Source of the DNA: Streptomyces sp. HM190
GTDB taxonomy: Bacteria > Actinomycetota > Actinomycetes > Streptomycetales > Streptomycetaceae
NCBI RefSeq assembly: GCF_009857135.1
Contig: NZ_CP047318.1
Span: forward strand, 7,254,001-7,318,000
DNA: 64,000 nucleotides
Direction of reading: 5' to 3'
Part shown: in pieces, positions 31,844-40,215 of the stretch
How positions within the stretch are numbered: the stretch's first letter is position 1
Layout of the letters: each line of letters begins with the position of its first letter
The notes under the pieces: model-generated
Databases searched by the model: none
Told to the model about the DNA's origin: nothing
The model's input: the letters and a program-made list of their open reading frames with translations, nothing else
Position numbers and translations under genes: made by a program

Positions 31844-34014
31844 GCGGGGACCTCCAGGGGGTCGAGCTTGTTGGCCTTGCGGATCTCGTCGACGATACGG
31901 CCGATGATCCCGGTGATGTCGAAGTCCTTCGGGGTGAACACGGCGGCCACTCCGGCGGCCCTGAGCTGCTCGGCGTCGGCGTTCGGGATGATCCCGCCGG
32001 CGATCACCGGGATGTCGGTGGCGCCGGCCTCCCGCAGCCGCTCCAGGACGTCGGGGACGAGCTGCGCGTGCGACCCGGAGAGGATGGACAGCCCCACCGC
32101 GTGCACGTCCTCGGCGAGGGCCGCGTCCACGATCTGCTCGGGCGTGAGCCGGATGCCCTGGTAGACCACCTCGAACCCGGCGTCACGGGCCCGCACGGCG
32201 ATCTGCTCGGCCCCGTTGGAGTGCCCGTCCAGCCCCGGCTTGCCCACCAGGAAGCGGAGCTTGCCGACCCCGAGGTCCCCCGCGGTCAGCTCCACCTTGC
32301 GGCGGACCCCGGACAGTGCCGAGCCCTCCTCGGCCGCGACCGCGACCGGGGCGGAGGAGACACCGGTCGGGGCGCGGAACTCACCGAACACCTCACGCAG
32401 GGCCCCGGCCCACTCGCCGGTCGTGACCCCGGCGCGGGCGCACTCCAGGGTGGCCTCCATGAGGTTGTCGGTGCCCTTCGCGGCCTCCTTGAGCCGTTCC
32501 AGCGCCTTGCAGGGGCGCGGGTGGTTGAAGGGCGGCTGGTAGCGCGTGTCCCGCCAGTGCTGGAGGGAGGCGATGACCCGGGCCTCGACGGCCGGGTCGA
32601 CCGTCTGGATCGCGGTGTCGAGGTCGGCGGTCAGGGGGTTCGGCTCGGTCGTCTCGAAGATGTTGACGCCGACGATCTTCTCCTGGCCGGACTCGATCCG
32701 GGCCCGGCGCTCGGCGTGCGAGGCGACGAGCTGCGACTTCAGATAGCCGGACTCGACGGCGGCCATCGCGCCGCCCATCTCCTGGATCCGCTCGATCTCG
32801 GCGAGCGACTCCTCGACCAGCGCGGCGACCTTCGCCTCGATGACGTGGGAGCCGTCGAAGATGTCCGCGTACTCCAGCAGGTCGCTCTCGTGCGCCAGCA
32901 CCTGCTGGATGCGCAGCGACCACTGCTGGTCCCACGGCCGGGGCAGGCCCAGCGCCTCGTTCCAGGCGGGCAGCTGCACGGCCCGCGCACGGGCGTCCTT
33001 CGACAGCGTCACGGCCAGCATCTCCAGCACGATCCGCTGGACGTTGTTCTCGGGCTGCGCCTCGGTCAGCCCGAGGGAGTTGACCTGGACGCCGTACCGG
33101 AAGCGGCGCTGCTTGGGGTTCTCGATGCCGTACCGCTCGCGCGTGATCCGGTCCCAGATCCGCCCGAACGCCCGCATCTTGCACATCTCCTCGATGAAGC
33201 GGACGCCCGCGTTCACGAAGAAGGAGATGCGGGCCACGACGTCCCCGAACTTCTCCTCGGGCACCTGCCCCGAGTCGCGTACGGCGTCGAGAACCGCGAT
33301 CGCGGTGGACATCGCGTACGCGATCTCCTGGACCGGTGTGGCGCCCGCCTCCTGCAGGTGGTAGCTGCAGATGTTGATCGGGTTCCACTTCGGGATGTGG
33401 GAGACCGTGTACGCGATCATGTCCGTCGTCAGCCGGAGTGAGGGCTCCGGCGGGAAGACATGGGTTCCCCGCGACAGGTATTCCTTGACGATGTCGTTCT
33501 GGGTCGTGCCCTGGAGCCTGGTGATGTCGGCACCCTGCTCCTCGGCGACGACCTGGTAGAGCGCCAGCAGCCACATGGCGGTGGCGTTGATGGTCATCGA
33601 GGTGTTCATCTGCTCCAGGGGGATGTCCTGGAACAGCCGGCGCATGTCACCGAGGTGCGCGACCGGCACGCCGACCCGGCCGACCTCGCCGCGGGCGAGG
33701 ATGTGGTCGGAGTCGTAGCCGGTCTGCGTCGGCAGGTCGAACGCCACCGACAGACCGGTCTGGCCCTTGGCGAGGTTGCGCCGGTACAGCTCGTTGGACG
33801 CCTCCGCCGTGGAGTGGCCGGCGTACGTGCGCATGAGCCACGGCCGGTCCTTTTCCCTCTGCGGCCGGGCCTGGGAGCGCTGGGTGCCCGCGTCGACGTT
33901 CCTCGGTCCGCGGTCGCTGCGCTCCCTTGCCTGCGTCTCTTCCACCGTGTCGAGCAGCGGCTCCGCCGCGGGGGGCGCGCCCTCAGGCGCAGCCGCGGGC
34001 TGACGCTCAGTCAT
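31840..34014 (-). CDS. ecm: Ethylmalonyl-CoA mutase (B12-dependent, MeaA-type)
   Basis: About 724 residues from ATG 34014, with CCGGGAGC upstream; the open frame further 5' overlaps ccr in another frame and is rejected. After a disordered Pro/Ala/Glu N-terminus, the substrate barrel begins with RTYAGHSTAEASNELYRRNL and GLSVAFDLPTQTGYDSD. The C-terminal cobalamin domain has KPGLDGHSNGAEQIA, whose His is the lower ligand to cobalt, then LSILSGSHAQLVPDVLE and VIAGGIIPNADAEQL. DGHSNG instead of DGHDRG distinguishes Ecm from methylmalonyl-CoA mutase. It isomerises ethylmalonyl-CoA to methylsuccinyl-CoA. It lies 17 bases after ccr. Confidence 0.93.
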   Translation of the reverse strand: MTERQPAAAPEGAPPAAEPLLDTVEETQARERSDRGPRNVDAGTQRSQARPQREKDRPWLMRTYAGHSTAEASNELYRRNLAKGQTGLSVAFDLPTQTGYDSDHILARGEVGRVGVPVAHLGDMRRLFQDIPLEQMNTSMTINATAMWLLALYQVVAEEQGADITRLQGTTQNDIVKEYLSRGTHVFPPEPSLRLTTDMIAYTVSHIPKWNPINICSYHLQEAGATPVQEIAYAMSTAIAVLDAVRDSGQVPEEKFGDVVARISFFVNAGVRFIEEMCKMRAFGRIWDRITRERYGIENPKQRRFRYGVQVNSLGLTEAQPENNVQRIVLEMLAVTLSKDARARAVQLPAWNEALGLPRPWDQQWSLRIQQVLAHESDLLEYADIFDGSHVIEAKVAALVEESLAEIERIQEMGGAMAAVESGYLKSQLVASHAERRARIESGQEKIVGVNIFETTEPNPLTADLDTAIQTVDPAVEARVIASLQHWRDTRYQPPFNHPRPCKALERLKEAAKGTDNLMEATLECARAGVTTGEWAGALREVFGEFRAPTGVSSAPVAVAAEEGSALSGVRRKVELTAGDLGVGKLRFLVGKPGLDGHSNGAEQIAVRARDAGFEVVYQGIRLTPEQIVDAALAEDVHAVGLSILSGSHAQLVPDVLERLREAGATDIPVIAGGIIPNADAEQLRAAGVAAVFTPKDFDITGIIGRIVDEIRKANKLDPLEVPA

Positions 34015-34031
34015 CTGTGCTCCCGGGTGTC

Positions 34032-35369
34032 TCAGATGTTCCGGAACCGGTTGATGGCGTCGATGTGCTGGTCGCGCTTGGCCTGGTCGCGCACGCCCAG
34101 CCCCTCCTCGGGGGCCAGGCAGAGCACGCCGACCTTGCCCTGGTGGAGGTTGCGGTGCACGTCGTACGCGGCCTGACCGGTGTCCTCCAGGGAGTACACC
34201 TTCGACAGGGTCGGGTGGATCTTGCCCTTCGCGATCAGCCGGTTGGCCTCCCAGGCCTCGCGGTAGTTGGCGAAGTGCGAGCCGATGATCCGCTTCAGCG
34301 ACATCCACAGGTAGCGGTTGTCGTACTCGTGCATGTAGCCCGAGGTCGACGCGCAGGTGGTGATGGTGCCGCCCTTGCGGGTGACGAACACCGAGGCGCC
34401 GAAGGTCTCGCGGCCGGGGTGCTCGAAGACGATGTCGATGTCCTCGCCGCCGGTCAGCTCGCGGATGCGCTTGCCGAAGCGCTTCCACTCCTTGGGGTCC
34501 TGGGTGGTCTCGTCCTTCCAGAACCGGTAGCCCTCGGCGGTGCGGTCGATGATCGCCTCGGCGCCCATGGCCCGGCAGATCTCCGCCTTCTGCGGCGAGG
34601 AGACGACGCAGACCGGGTTGGCGCCGCCCGCGAGCGCGAACTGCGTGGCGTAGGAGCCGAGTCCGCCGCTGGCGCCCCAGATCAGGACGTTGTCGCCCTG
34701 CTTCATGCCGGCGCCGTTGCGGGAGACGAGCTGCCGGTACGCGGTGGAGTTGACCAGACCCGGGGCGGCGGCCTCCTCCCAGCTGAGGTGGTCCGGCTTC
34801 GGCATCAGCTGGTTGGACTTGACCAGCGCGATCTCGGCGAGACCGCCGAAGTTGGTCTCGAAGCCCCAGATGCGCTGCTCGGGGTCGAGCATGGTGTCGT
34901 TGTGGCCGTCGCTGGACTCCAGTTCGACGCTCAGGCAGTGCGCGACGACCTCGTCACCGGGCTGCCAGGCGTTGACGCCGGGGCCGGTGCGCAGGACGAC
35001 GCCGGCGAGGTCGGAGCCGATGATGTGGTACGGCAGGTCGTGGCGCCTGGCCAGCTCGCTGGTGCGGCCGTAGCGCTCCAGGAACCCGAAGGTCGACAGC
35101 GGCTCGAAGATCGAGGTCCACACCGAGTTGTAGTTGACCGAGGAGGCCATCACGGCCACCAGGGCCTCGCCCGGGCCCAGCTCCGGCAGTGGAACCTGGT
35201 CGAGGTGGATCGACTTGCGCGGGTCCTTCTCGCGGGTCGTCATGCCCGCGAACATCTCCGTCTCGTCCTTGTGCACGGTGATCGCGCGGTACGACTCGGG
35301 GAGCGGCAGGGCGGCGAAGTCGGCGGACGTGGACTCCGGCGACTGGATCGCGTCCAGGATTTCCTTCAC
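34032..35369 (-). CDS. ccr: Crotonyl-CoA carboxylase/reductase
   Basis: About 445 residues from GTG 35369, which has CGGAGG seven bases upstream and starts VKEILDAIQSPESTSADFAALPLPESYRAI, the usual Ccr start. It is a medium-chain dehydrogenase/reductase with ASSVNYNSVWTS, IIGSDLAGVVLRTG, the NADPH Rossmann motif WGASGGLGSYATQFA, and FEHPGRETFGASVFV. The enzyme reduces crotonyl-CoA with NADPH while fixing CO2 to give ethylmalonyl-CoA, used both for C2 assimilation and as a polyketide extender. It is the first gene of the operon ccr-ecm-mcl-mch-mcd. About 440 bases of non-coding DNA with palindromes lie upstream. Confidence 0.96.
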   Translation of the reverse strand: MKEILDAIQSPESTSADFAALPLPESYRAITVHKDETEMFAGMTTREKDPRKSIHLDQVPLPELGPGEALVAVMASSVNYNSVWTSIFEPLSTFGFLERYGRTSELARRHDLPYHIIGSDLAGVVLRTGPGVNAWQPGDEVVAHCLSVELESSDGHNDTMLDPEQRIWGFETNFGGLAEIALVKSNQLMPKPDHLSWEEAAAPGLVNSTAYRQLVSRNGAGMKQGDNVLIWGASGGLGSYATQFALAGGANPVCVVSSPQKAEICRAMGAEAIIDRTAEGYRFWKDETTQDPKEWKRFGKRIRELTGGEDIDIVFEHPGRETFGASVFVTRKGGTITTCASTSGYMHEYDNRYLWMSLKRIIGSHFANYREAWEANRLIAKGKIHPTLSKVYSLEDTGQAAYDVHRNLHQGKVGVLCLAPEEGLGVRDQAKRDQHIDAINRFRNI

Positions 35370-35652
35370 GGTGGTGCCTCCGGCGACGAGCGTCCGGGGA
35401 AGGACGCTGTTGAGGGTTACGTCGGGGTACTGCGGTTCTGTTCCGGTGGTGCCGTCGGTTCGGCGGAGGGGTGGTGCTCTCGGCGGCGCTTTGTGGCGCG
35501 GAAGGGTGCCTGTGACGCAGGCGTCCGGACGCGCAGGCACGTGGCCCGCGGGGACAGTCGGCGTACGGGTTCCCGCTGTTCGCCGGCCGCCCGGACACCC
35601 TCAACGTATGGCACGCCGTGTCACCCCGCAAGGCACCGAGTGCCAGAAAGTT

Positions 35653-35686
35653 CGCTCAGGTGAAATCTTTACGCAACACCTGAGCG
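35653..35686. promoter_or_regulatory. Long perfect inverted repeat upstream of ccr
   Basis: CGCTCAGGTG at 35653-35662 and CACCTGAGCG at 35677-35686 are perfect complements across 14 A/T-richer bases. The element is about 285-320 bases upstream of the ccr start, in the gap between tetR and ccr. The size and spacing suit a dimeric regulator site controlling the ccr operon. The regulator is not identified. Confidence 0.6.
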
Positions 35687-35731
35687 ATGATCGATCAGAC
35701 GGGGGCGTAAAAGGGCCTCTGACGTGCCAAA

Positions 35732-35755
35732 ACGGCCACCCGGTGGGGTGGCCGT
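35732..35755 (-). terminator. Hairpin between tetR and ccr
   Basis: ACGGCCACC (35732-35740) pairs perfectly with GGTGGCCGT (35747-35755) around 6 bases. Read leftward it is followed by TTTTGG. It lies about 50 bases after the tetR stop and probably terminates tetR transcription before the ccr promoter. Confidence 0.6.
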
Positions 35756-35763
35756 CATCACAG

Positions 35764-35777
35764 TTACCGATCGGTAA
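35764..35777. promoter_or_regulatory. Perfect 14-base palindrome TTACCGATCGGTAA
   Basis: TTACCGATCGGTAA is fully self-complementary and has the look of a TetR-family operator. It lies 31 bases past the tetR stop and about 395 bases upstream of ccr, on the tetR side of the hairpin. Binding by the adjacent TetR protein is a guess. Confidence 0.5.
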
Positions 35778-35807
35778 AGGGGGGTTTCGAAGGCCCCGCG
35801 GGAGCTG

Positions 35808-36617
35808 TCAGCGGTCCCGGAGGGCCTCCTCGATGGTGCGCATGACCTCGTCGAGGGGGGCGTCCGTGCGGGCGACGGTCACCAGGACCTCGCCGTGGGT
35901 GGAGGCCGTCGCGGCGGCCCGCTCCGGGGTCATGGAGCGGCCGGCGCCGATGCCGGTGCCGAAGGTCCTGCGGACGATGGCGAACGCGTGGTCGAGCTGG
36001 GTCTCCACGTCGCCCTGGCCGCCGGAGCGGAGCCAGCGGCGCAGGACGTGGTTGTGGGCGGTGACGACCGCCGACGCGGCGACCTCGGCGAGCAGCGGGT
36101 CGTCGTTGCCGTCGTCGACATGGGCGTGCTCGTCGAAGTGACCCAGCAGATAGCGGGTGAAGAGGCGCTCGTAGCGGGCGACGGAGGCGATCTCGGCCTC
36201 GCGCAGGGTGGGGACCTCGCGGGTGAGCTTGTAGCGGGCGACCGAGATCTCGGGCCGCGCCGCGTACATCTTCATGACTTCCTTGATGCCCCGGCACACC
36301 GTGTCGAGCGGGTGCTCGTGCGCCGGTGCCGCGTTGAGCACCGCCTCGGCGCGGATCAGGGTGTCGTCGTGGTCCGGGAAGATCGCCTCTTCCTTGGAGC
36401 GGAAGTGGCGGAAGAAGGTGCGGCGGGCGACCCCGGCCGCCGCCGCGATCTCGTCGACGGTGGTCGCCTCGTACCCCTTGGTCGAGAACAGCTCCATGGC
36501 CGCGGCCGCCAGTTCCCGGCGCATCTTGAGCCGTTGGGCGGCGGCACGACTGCCCGCGGCACTCTCCGGCGCGTCGGGCGTAACTGGTGTACGTGAGGAC
36601 CTGGCGGGCTGGGACAT
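35808..36617 (-). CDS. TetR-family transcriptional regulator
   Basis: About 269 residues from ATG 36617; an in-frame ATG at 36635 is possible. The N-terminal helix-turn-helix is AMELFSTKGYEATTVDEIAAAAGVARRTFFRHFRSKEEAIF (about 40-80), followed by a helical ligand-binding domain, longer than usual for the family. It lies directly upstream of the ccr operon and downstream of a 3-hydroxyacyl-CoA dehydrogenase gene, all on one strand, so an acyl-CoA or fatty-acid-type signal is plausible. Two palindromes between it and ccr are possible binding sites. Confidence 0.9.
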   Translation of the reverse strand: MSQPARSSRTPVTPDAPESAAGSRAAAQRLKMRRELAAAAMELFSTKGYEATTVDEIAAAAGVARRTFFRHFRSKEEAIFPDHDDTLIRAEAVLNAAPAHEHPLDTVCRGIKEVMKMYAARPEISVARYKLTREVPTLREAEIASVARYERLFTRYLLGHFDEHAHVDDGNDDPLLAEVAASAVVTAHNHVLRRWLRSGGQGDVETQLDHAFAIVRRTFGTGIGAGRSMTPERAAATASTHGEVLVTVARTDAPLDEVMRTIEEALRDR

Positions 36618-36666
36618 GCCCCGAACGTACTGCATGCGCGCGGGAGAGTGCGCAGGTCCACCGATT

Positions 36667-36689
36667 CCCCCGCCCCGCGAGGGCGGGGG
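36667..36689 (-). terminator. Small GC hairpin upstream of tetR
   Basis: CCCCCGCCC pairs with GGGCGGGGG around CGCGA. It is the second of two hairpins between the 3-hydroxyacyl-CoA dehydrogenase stop and the tetR start, and may back up the larger one. Confidence 0.5.
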
Positions 36690-36702
36690 AGTGCGGGTGC
36701 CG

Positions 36703-36755
36703 GAGGGCACGGACCGGCCGCCCGGGGTGAGCAGTCCGCCCCAGTCCGTGCCCTC
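36703..36755 (-). terminator. Terminator hairpin after the 3-hydroxyacyl-CoA dehydrogenase gene
   Basis: GAGGGCACGGAC (36703-36714) and GTCCGTGCCCTC (36744-36755) form a perfect 12-base stem with a 29-base loop. It begins 22 bases after the stop of the leftward gene at 36778. No T-run is seen. Confidence 0.65.
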
Positions 36756-36777
36756 GGGGAGCCAGTCGCCCGGCCGC

Positions 36778-38592
36778 TCAGCGCTTGGCATATTCGCGGA
36801 AGCCGCGGCCGGTCTTGCGGCCGAGGCAGCCCGCGGCCACCAGGTGCTCCAGCAGTGGCGCGGGGGCGAGTCCCGGGTCGCGGAACTCGCGGTGCAGGAC
36901 CTTCTCGATGGCCAGCGAGACGTCCAGCCCCACCACGTCCAGCAGTTCGAACGGACCCATCGGGTAGCCGCCGCCCAGCTTCATCGCCGCGTCGATGTCG
37001 TCCAGCGTGGCGTAGTGCTCCTGCACCATCTTGATCGCGTTGTTCAGGTACGGGAACAGCAGCGCGTTCACGATGAACCCGGCCCGGTCGCCGCAGTCCA
37101 CCGGGTGCTTGCGGATGGTGCCGCACAGTTCGCGGACGGTGGCGTGCACGTCCTCGGCGGTCAGGACCGTGCGGACCACCTCGACCAGCTTCATCGCGGG
37201 CGCCGGGTTGAAGAAGTGCATCCCGATCACGTCCTGCGGGCGCGAGGTGGCGCGGGCGCAGGCCACGACCGGCAGCGAGGACGTGGTGGTGGCGAGGATC
37301 GCCCCCGGCTTGCAGACCTTGTCGAGGGTCGCGAACAACTGCCGCTTGACCTCCAGGTCCTCCGCCACCGCCTCCAGCGCCAGATCGACGTCCGCGAACG
37401 CGTCGTACGAGCCCGCCGGGGTGATCCGGTCCAGGGTCTCGGCGGCCGCCTCGACCGTCATCCGGCCCTTGTCCACCGACCGCGACAGCGACTTGCCGAT
37501 ACGGGCCTTGGCGGCCTGCGCCTTCTCCTCGCTGCGCGCGGCCAGGACGACCCGGTGGCCGGCCCTGGCGAACACCTCGGCGATCCCGGACGCCATGGTC
37601 CCGGAGCCCGCGACACCGACCGAGCGGACCGTGCGCCCGGGGGCCGTGGCGACCCCCTCCAACGGCGTCAGCGCGTCCCGCACGACGGTCGCGGAGCCGG
37701 GCGCCTCGTAGGTGTAGAAGCCGCGCCCCGACTTGCGGCCCGTCAGGCCCGCCTCGCTGAGCTGCTTGAGGATGGGCGCCGGCGCGTGCAGCCGGTCGTG
37801 CGAGGCCGCGTACATGGCGTCCAGGACCGTACGGGCGGTGTCGATGCCGATCAGGTCGAGCAGCGCCAGCGGGCCCATCGGCAGCCCGCAGCCGAGCCGC
37901 ATCGCCGCGTCGATGTCCTCACGGGAGGCGTACTTGGCCTCGTACATGGCGGCCGCCTGGTTGAGGTAGCCGAACAGCAGTCCGTCGGCGACGAAACCGG
38001 GTCGGTCGCCGACCGCGACGGGCTCCTTGCCCAGGTCCAGCGCGAGGTCGGTGACGGCCGCGACGGCCTGCGGCGCGGTCAGCACCGAGGAGACGACCTC
38101 GACCAGCTTCATCGCGGGCGCCGGGTTGAAGAAGTGCAGCCCCAGCACCCGCTCCGGACGCGCGGAGTCGGCGGCCAGCCGGGTCACCGACAGGGCGTTG
38201 GTGCCGGTGGCGAGCACCGTCTCGGGCCGCACGATCGCGTCCAGCTCCCGGAAGACCTGCTGCTTGATGTCGTACGACTCCGGCACCACCTCGATCACCA
38301 GGTCGGCGTCGGCGGCGGCCCGCAGGTCGGTGAAGGTGCGGAAGCGGGCGAGGGCGTCACCGCGTTCCCGCTCGGTGATCCGCCCGCGGGCCACGGCACG
38401 CTCCGTCGAGGACTCCAGCGCCGCGACGGCCCGTGCGGCGGCCGCCTCGCTGATGTCGATACCGATGACCTCGCGGCCGGCCCGGGTCAGCACCTCGGCG
38501 ATGCCGGTGCCCATGGTGCCGAGGCCGACGACGGCGACCGTGGTGAGAGGGGACTGCTGGGACAGGGGCGAGTCGGACAGGGGAGCGGCCAT
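36778..38592 (-). CDS. 3-hydroxyacyl-CoA dehydrogenase, tandem-duplicated (two-domain)
   Basis: A 604-residue protein made of two complete copies of a 3-hydroxybutyryl-CoA-dehydrogenase-type unit. Copy one starts with VAVVGLGTMGTGIAEVL (about 19-35), and copy two with VGVAGSGTMASGIAEVFARA (about 325). Each copy has its HFFNPAPAMKLVEVV catalytic block and its C-terminal domain ending in GLTGRKSGRGFYTY or CLGRKTGRGFREY. The usual NTSSL substrate loop is changed to GTNALS in copy one and TTSSL in copy two, so the copies may differ in substrate. It would interconvert acetoacetyl-CoA and 3-hydroxybutyryl-CoA, supplying crotonyl-CoA to Ccr nearby, or serve beta-oxidation. Confidence 0.92.
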   Translation of the reverse strand: MAAPLSDSPLSQQSPLTTVAVVGLGTMGTGIAEVLTRAGREVIGIDISEAAAARAVAALESSTERAVARGRITERERGDALARFRTFTDLRAAADADLVIEVVPESYDIKQQVFRELDAIVRPETVLATGTNALSVTRLAADSARPERVLGLHFFNPAPAMKLVEVVSSVLTAPQAVAAVTDLALDLGKEPVAVGDRPGFVADGLLFGYLNQAAAMYEAKYASREDIDAAMRLGCGLPMGPLALLDLIGIDTARTVLDAMYAASHDRLHAPAPILKQLSEAGLTGRKSGRGFYTYEAPGSATVVRDALTPLEGVATAPGRTVRSVGVAGSGTMASGIAEVFARAGHRVVLAARSEEKAQAAKARIGKSLSRSVDKGRMTVEAAAETLDRITPAGSYDAFADVDLALEAVAEDLEVKRQLFATLDKVCKPGAILATTTSSLPVVACARATSRPQDVIGMHFFNPAPAMKLVEVVRTVLTAEDVHATVRELCGTIRKHPVDCGDRAGFIVNALLFPYLNNAIKMVQEHYATLDDIDAAMKLGGGYPMGPFELLDVVGLDVSLAIEKVLHREFRDPGLAPAPLLEHLVAAGCLGRKTGRGFREYAKR

Positions 38593-38851
38593 CGCGGGAC
38601 TCCAGGGATGAGGGTGACGACTGAGGAAGCGCCCGGGTACGCCGAGGAGGCGCGACCAGCGCGTGGAGTGCGGGTGCTGCCGGGCTGCGAGCGCACACGC
38701 CCGGTGCCGCGGCCGTGGGCGTGCACACGCCCGGGCGGAGCGGCTGAACCGACCGGCCCTGTCCCGAGGCCGAGTCGCACTGCGGTACTGCGCGTACAGA
38801 ACCGACTGCGCTCACGACGGCCGCGTCACCAGACCGTCGAAGCGAACACGA

Positions 38852-38890
38852 GTGGGTAACTCGCTCGTCTGAGCTTAACCGGTGGGTAAC
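38852..38890. repeat. Direct repeat GTGGGTAAC in the promoter region of two divergent genes
   Basis: GTGGGTAAC occurs at 38852-38860 and again at 38882-38890, 30 bases apart (about three helical turns). They are flanked by complementary CGCTCG and CGAGCG. The site lies in the 367-base gap between the divergent dehydrogenase gene (start 38592) and the HEAT-repeat gene (start 38960). No gene is seen in the rest of the gap. It may be a regulator site. Confidence 0.4.
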
Positions 38891-38946
38891 GAGCGCGCCA
38901 GGGGTTCGTCTTGGTGATGTAGGTCCCTGCGGCCGGGCCCCGCCCG

Positions 38947-38952
38947 TAATCT
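38947..38952 (+). promoter_or_regulatory. -10 box for a leaderless HEAT-repeat gene
   Basis: TAATCT fits TANNNT and ends 7 bases before the ATG at 38960. No Shine-Dalgarno sequence is present, so the mRNA probably starts at the ATG. Confidence 0.5.
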
Positions 38953-38959
38953 CGACGGT

Positions 38960-39535
38960 ATGGACGAAGCGTTGCGATCGCTCACGGAGCGTGTGCGGAA
39001 CGAGTCGGGCGGAACGGCCGGCTGCGAACGGCTCCTCGCCACCGAGGACACCGACGAACTGGCCGCCGTGCTCACCGAACCCGGACAGCCCCTGTGGGCC
39101 CGCGAGGTGGCCGCCTTCCGGCTCGGGGTGGCGGGGGACCGGCGGGCCTTCGAGGCGCTCGTGCTGCTCCTCAACCACCGCGACCCGCCCCGCTGCGCCT
39201 CGGCCGCCCACGCCCTGGCCCGGCTCGGCGACCCCCGCACCGCCCGCGCGGCCGCCGCCCTCGCCACCAACGAACTGCGCGTCGCCTACGCCCTCCACCC
39301 GGTCCGCCTGCTCGTCGAGCTCCGCGCTCCCGAGGCCGTGCCCGCGCTGATCACCACCCTCGAACGCCGGCTCACCCCGCACGACCCCTACCGCCGGGTG
39401 GCCCTGGCGTGCGTGGAAGGTCTCGGGGCGCTCGGCGACGCCCGGGCCAGAGGGGTCCTCGGAGAGGCGCTCGCACACCCGGCTCTGGCGGAGGCCGCGG
39501 TGCACGCCCTGGCCAGGATCCCGCGACAGCGCTGA
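38960..39535 (+). CDS. HEAT-repeat protein
   Basis: A 191-residue all-helical protein. Repeating helix pairs such as LWAREVAAFRLGVAGDRRAFEALVLLL, RCASAAHALARLGDP and AVPALITTLERRL mark HEAT/PBS-lyase-type repeats. No catalytic motif or signal peptide is seen. Such proteins usually act as cytoplasmic scaffolds. The gene is apparently single, with a possible leaderless start, and is convergent with a GNAT gene across a palindromic terminator. Function is unknown. Confidence 0.75.
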   Translation: MDEALRSLTERVRNESGGTAGCERLLATEDTDELAAVLTEPGQPLWAREVAAFRLGVAGDRRAFEALVLLLNHRDPPRCASAAHALARLGDPRTARAAAALATNELRVAYALHPVRLLVELRAPEAVPALITTLERRLTPHDPYRRVALACVEGLGALGDARARGVLGEALAHPALAEAAVHALARIPRQR

Positions 39536-39551
39536 CGCCCCGCGGGGCGTC
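39534..39551. terminator. Palindromic bidirectional terminator
   Basis: GACGCCCCGCGGGGCGTC is a perfect 18-base palindrome overlapping the stop codon of the rightward HEAT gene. It lies 40 bases before the stop of the leftward GNAT gene, so it could end transcription from both sides. Confidence 0.6.
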
Positions 39552-39590
39552 GCCGGGCGCGCGAGGGGCGTCGCGCGACTCCCGCGCCGC

Positions 39591-40139
39591 TCAGGGGGTG
39601 CTGCCGCCGGGCCCCGTCCGGAGGGCGTACCGCAGTTCCGGTATCTCCACCCCGTCCACCTCGAACGGCTCCTCGGTGCCGTCCGGCGCGAAGCCGTGCC
39701 GCTCGTAGAAGCGGCGGGCCCGGACGTTCTCCTTGAGCACCCACAGGAGCACCCGGGGGTGCCCGGCGGTCCGGCAGCGGTCGAGCGACGCCCGCAGCAG
39801 CGCACCGCCGACGCCGCCCCCGAGGTGGCCCGGTCGTACGTAGAGCGCGTACAACTCGGCGTCCCCGGTGCGGGCGTCGCCCTCCCGGTACGGTCCGTAC
39901 GCCGCCCAGCCCAGTACCTCCCCGGCGCGCTCGGCGACCAGGTCGACCACCGGGTTGCCCGGCTTGAGGAGCAGGGCGCGCCGCTTCTCGGCGTCCGCGG
40001 TCACGTCCAGCCCGTCGAGGTAGGACCGCGGGACGAGCCCCGCGTAGGCCGTGCGCCAGCCGCCGACCCGGATCTCGGCGACGGCACGGCAGTCAGCCAC
40101 GGTCATGTGCCTGACATGAAGGTCCTGAAGATCGTCCAT
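39591..40139 (-). CDS. GNAT-family N-acetyltransferase
   Basis: A 182-residue protein from ATG 40139. The acetyl-CoA binding region is ELYALYVRPGHLGGGVGGALLRAS (motif A, R/Q-x-x-G-x-G/A as HLGGGVGG), followed by LLWVLKENVRARRFYERHGFAPDG, the motif B part. The N-terminus (VRHMTVADCRAVAEIRVGGWRTAYAGL) is typical of stand-alone GNATs. The acceptor is unknown. It may share a promoter region with nothing else; neighbours are convergent and co-oriented but unrelated. Confidence 0.9.
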   Translation of the reverse strand: MDDLQDLHVRHMTVADCRAVAEIRVGGWRTAYAGLVPRSYLDGLDVTADAEKRRALLLKPGNPVVDLVAERAGEVLGWAAYGPYREGDARTGDAELYALYVRPGHLGGGVGGALLRASLDRCRTAGHPRVLLWVLKENVRARRFYERHGFAPDGTEEPFEVDGVEIPELRYALRTGPGGSTP

Positions 40140-40215
40140 GGGGCAGCAGCCTAGGCGCACGCCCGCTGCGGGGAGCGGGGATCTCCCCGCTCCCCGACAG
40201 GGCCGCCGGGCCGGG

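Noticed and set aside
36274..38859. Open frame of about 861 codons antisense to the dehydrogenase gene
   Set aside because: The opposite strand encodes a complete two-copy dehydrogenase; the antisense product is Gly/Arg/His-rich and has no recognisable domain.
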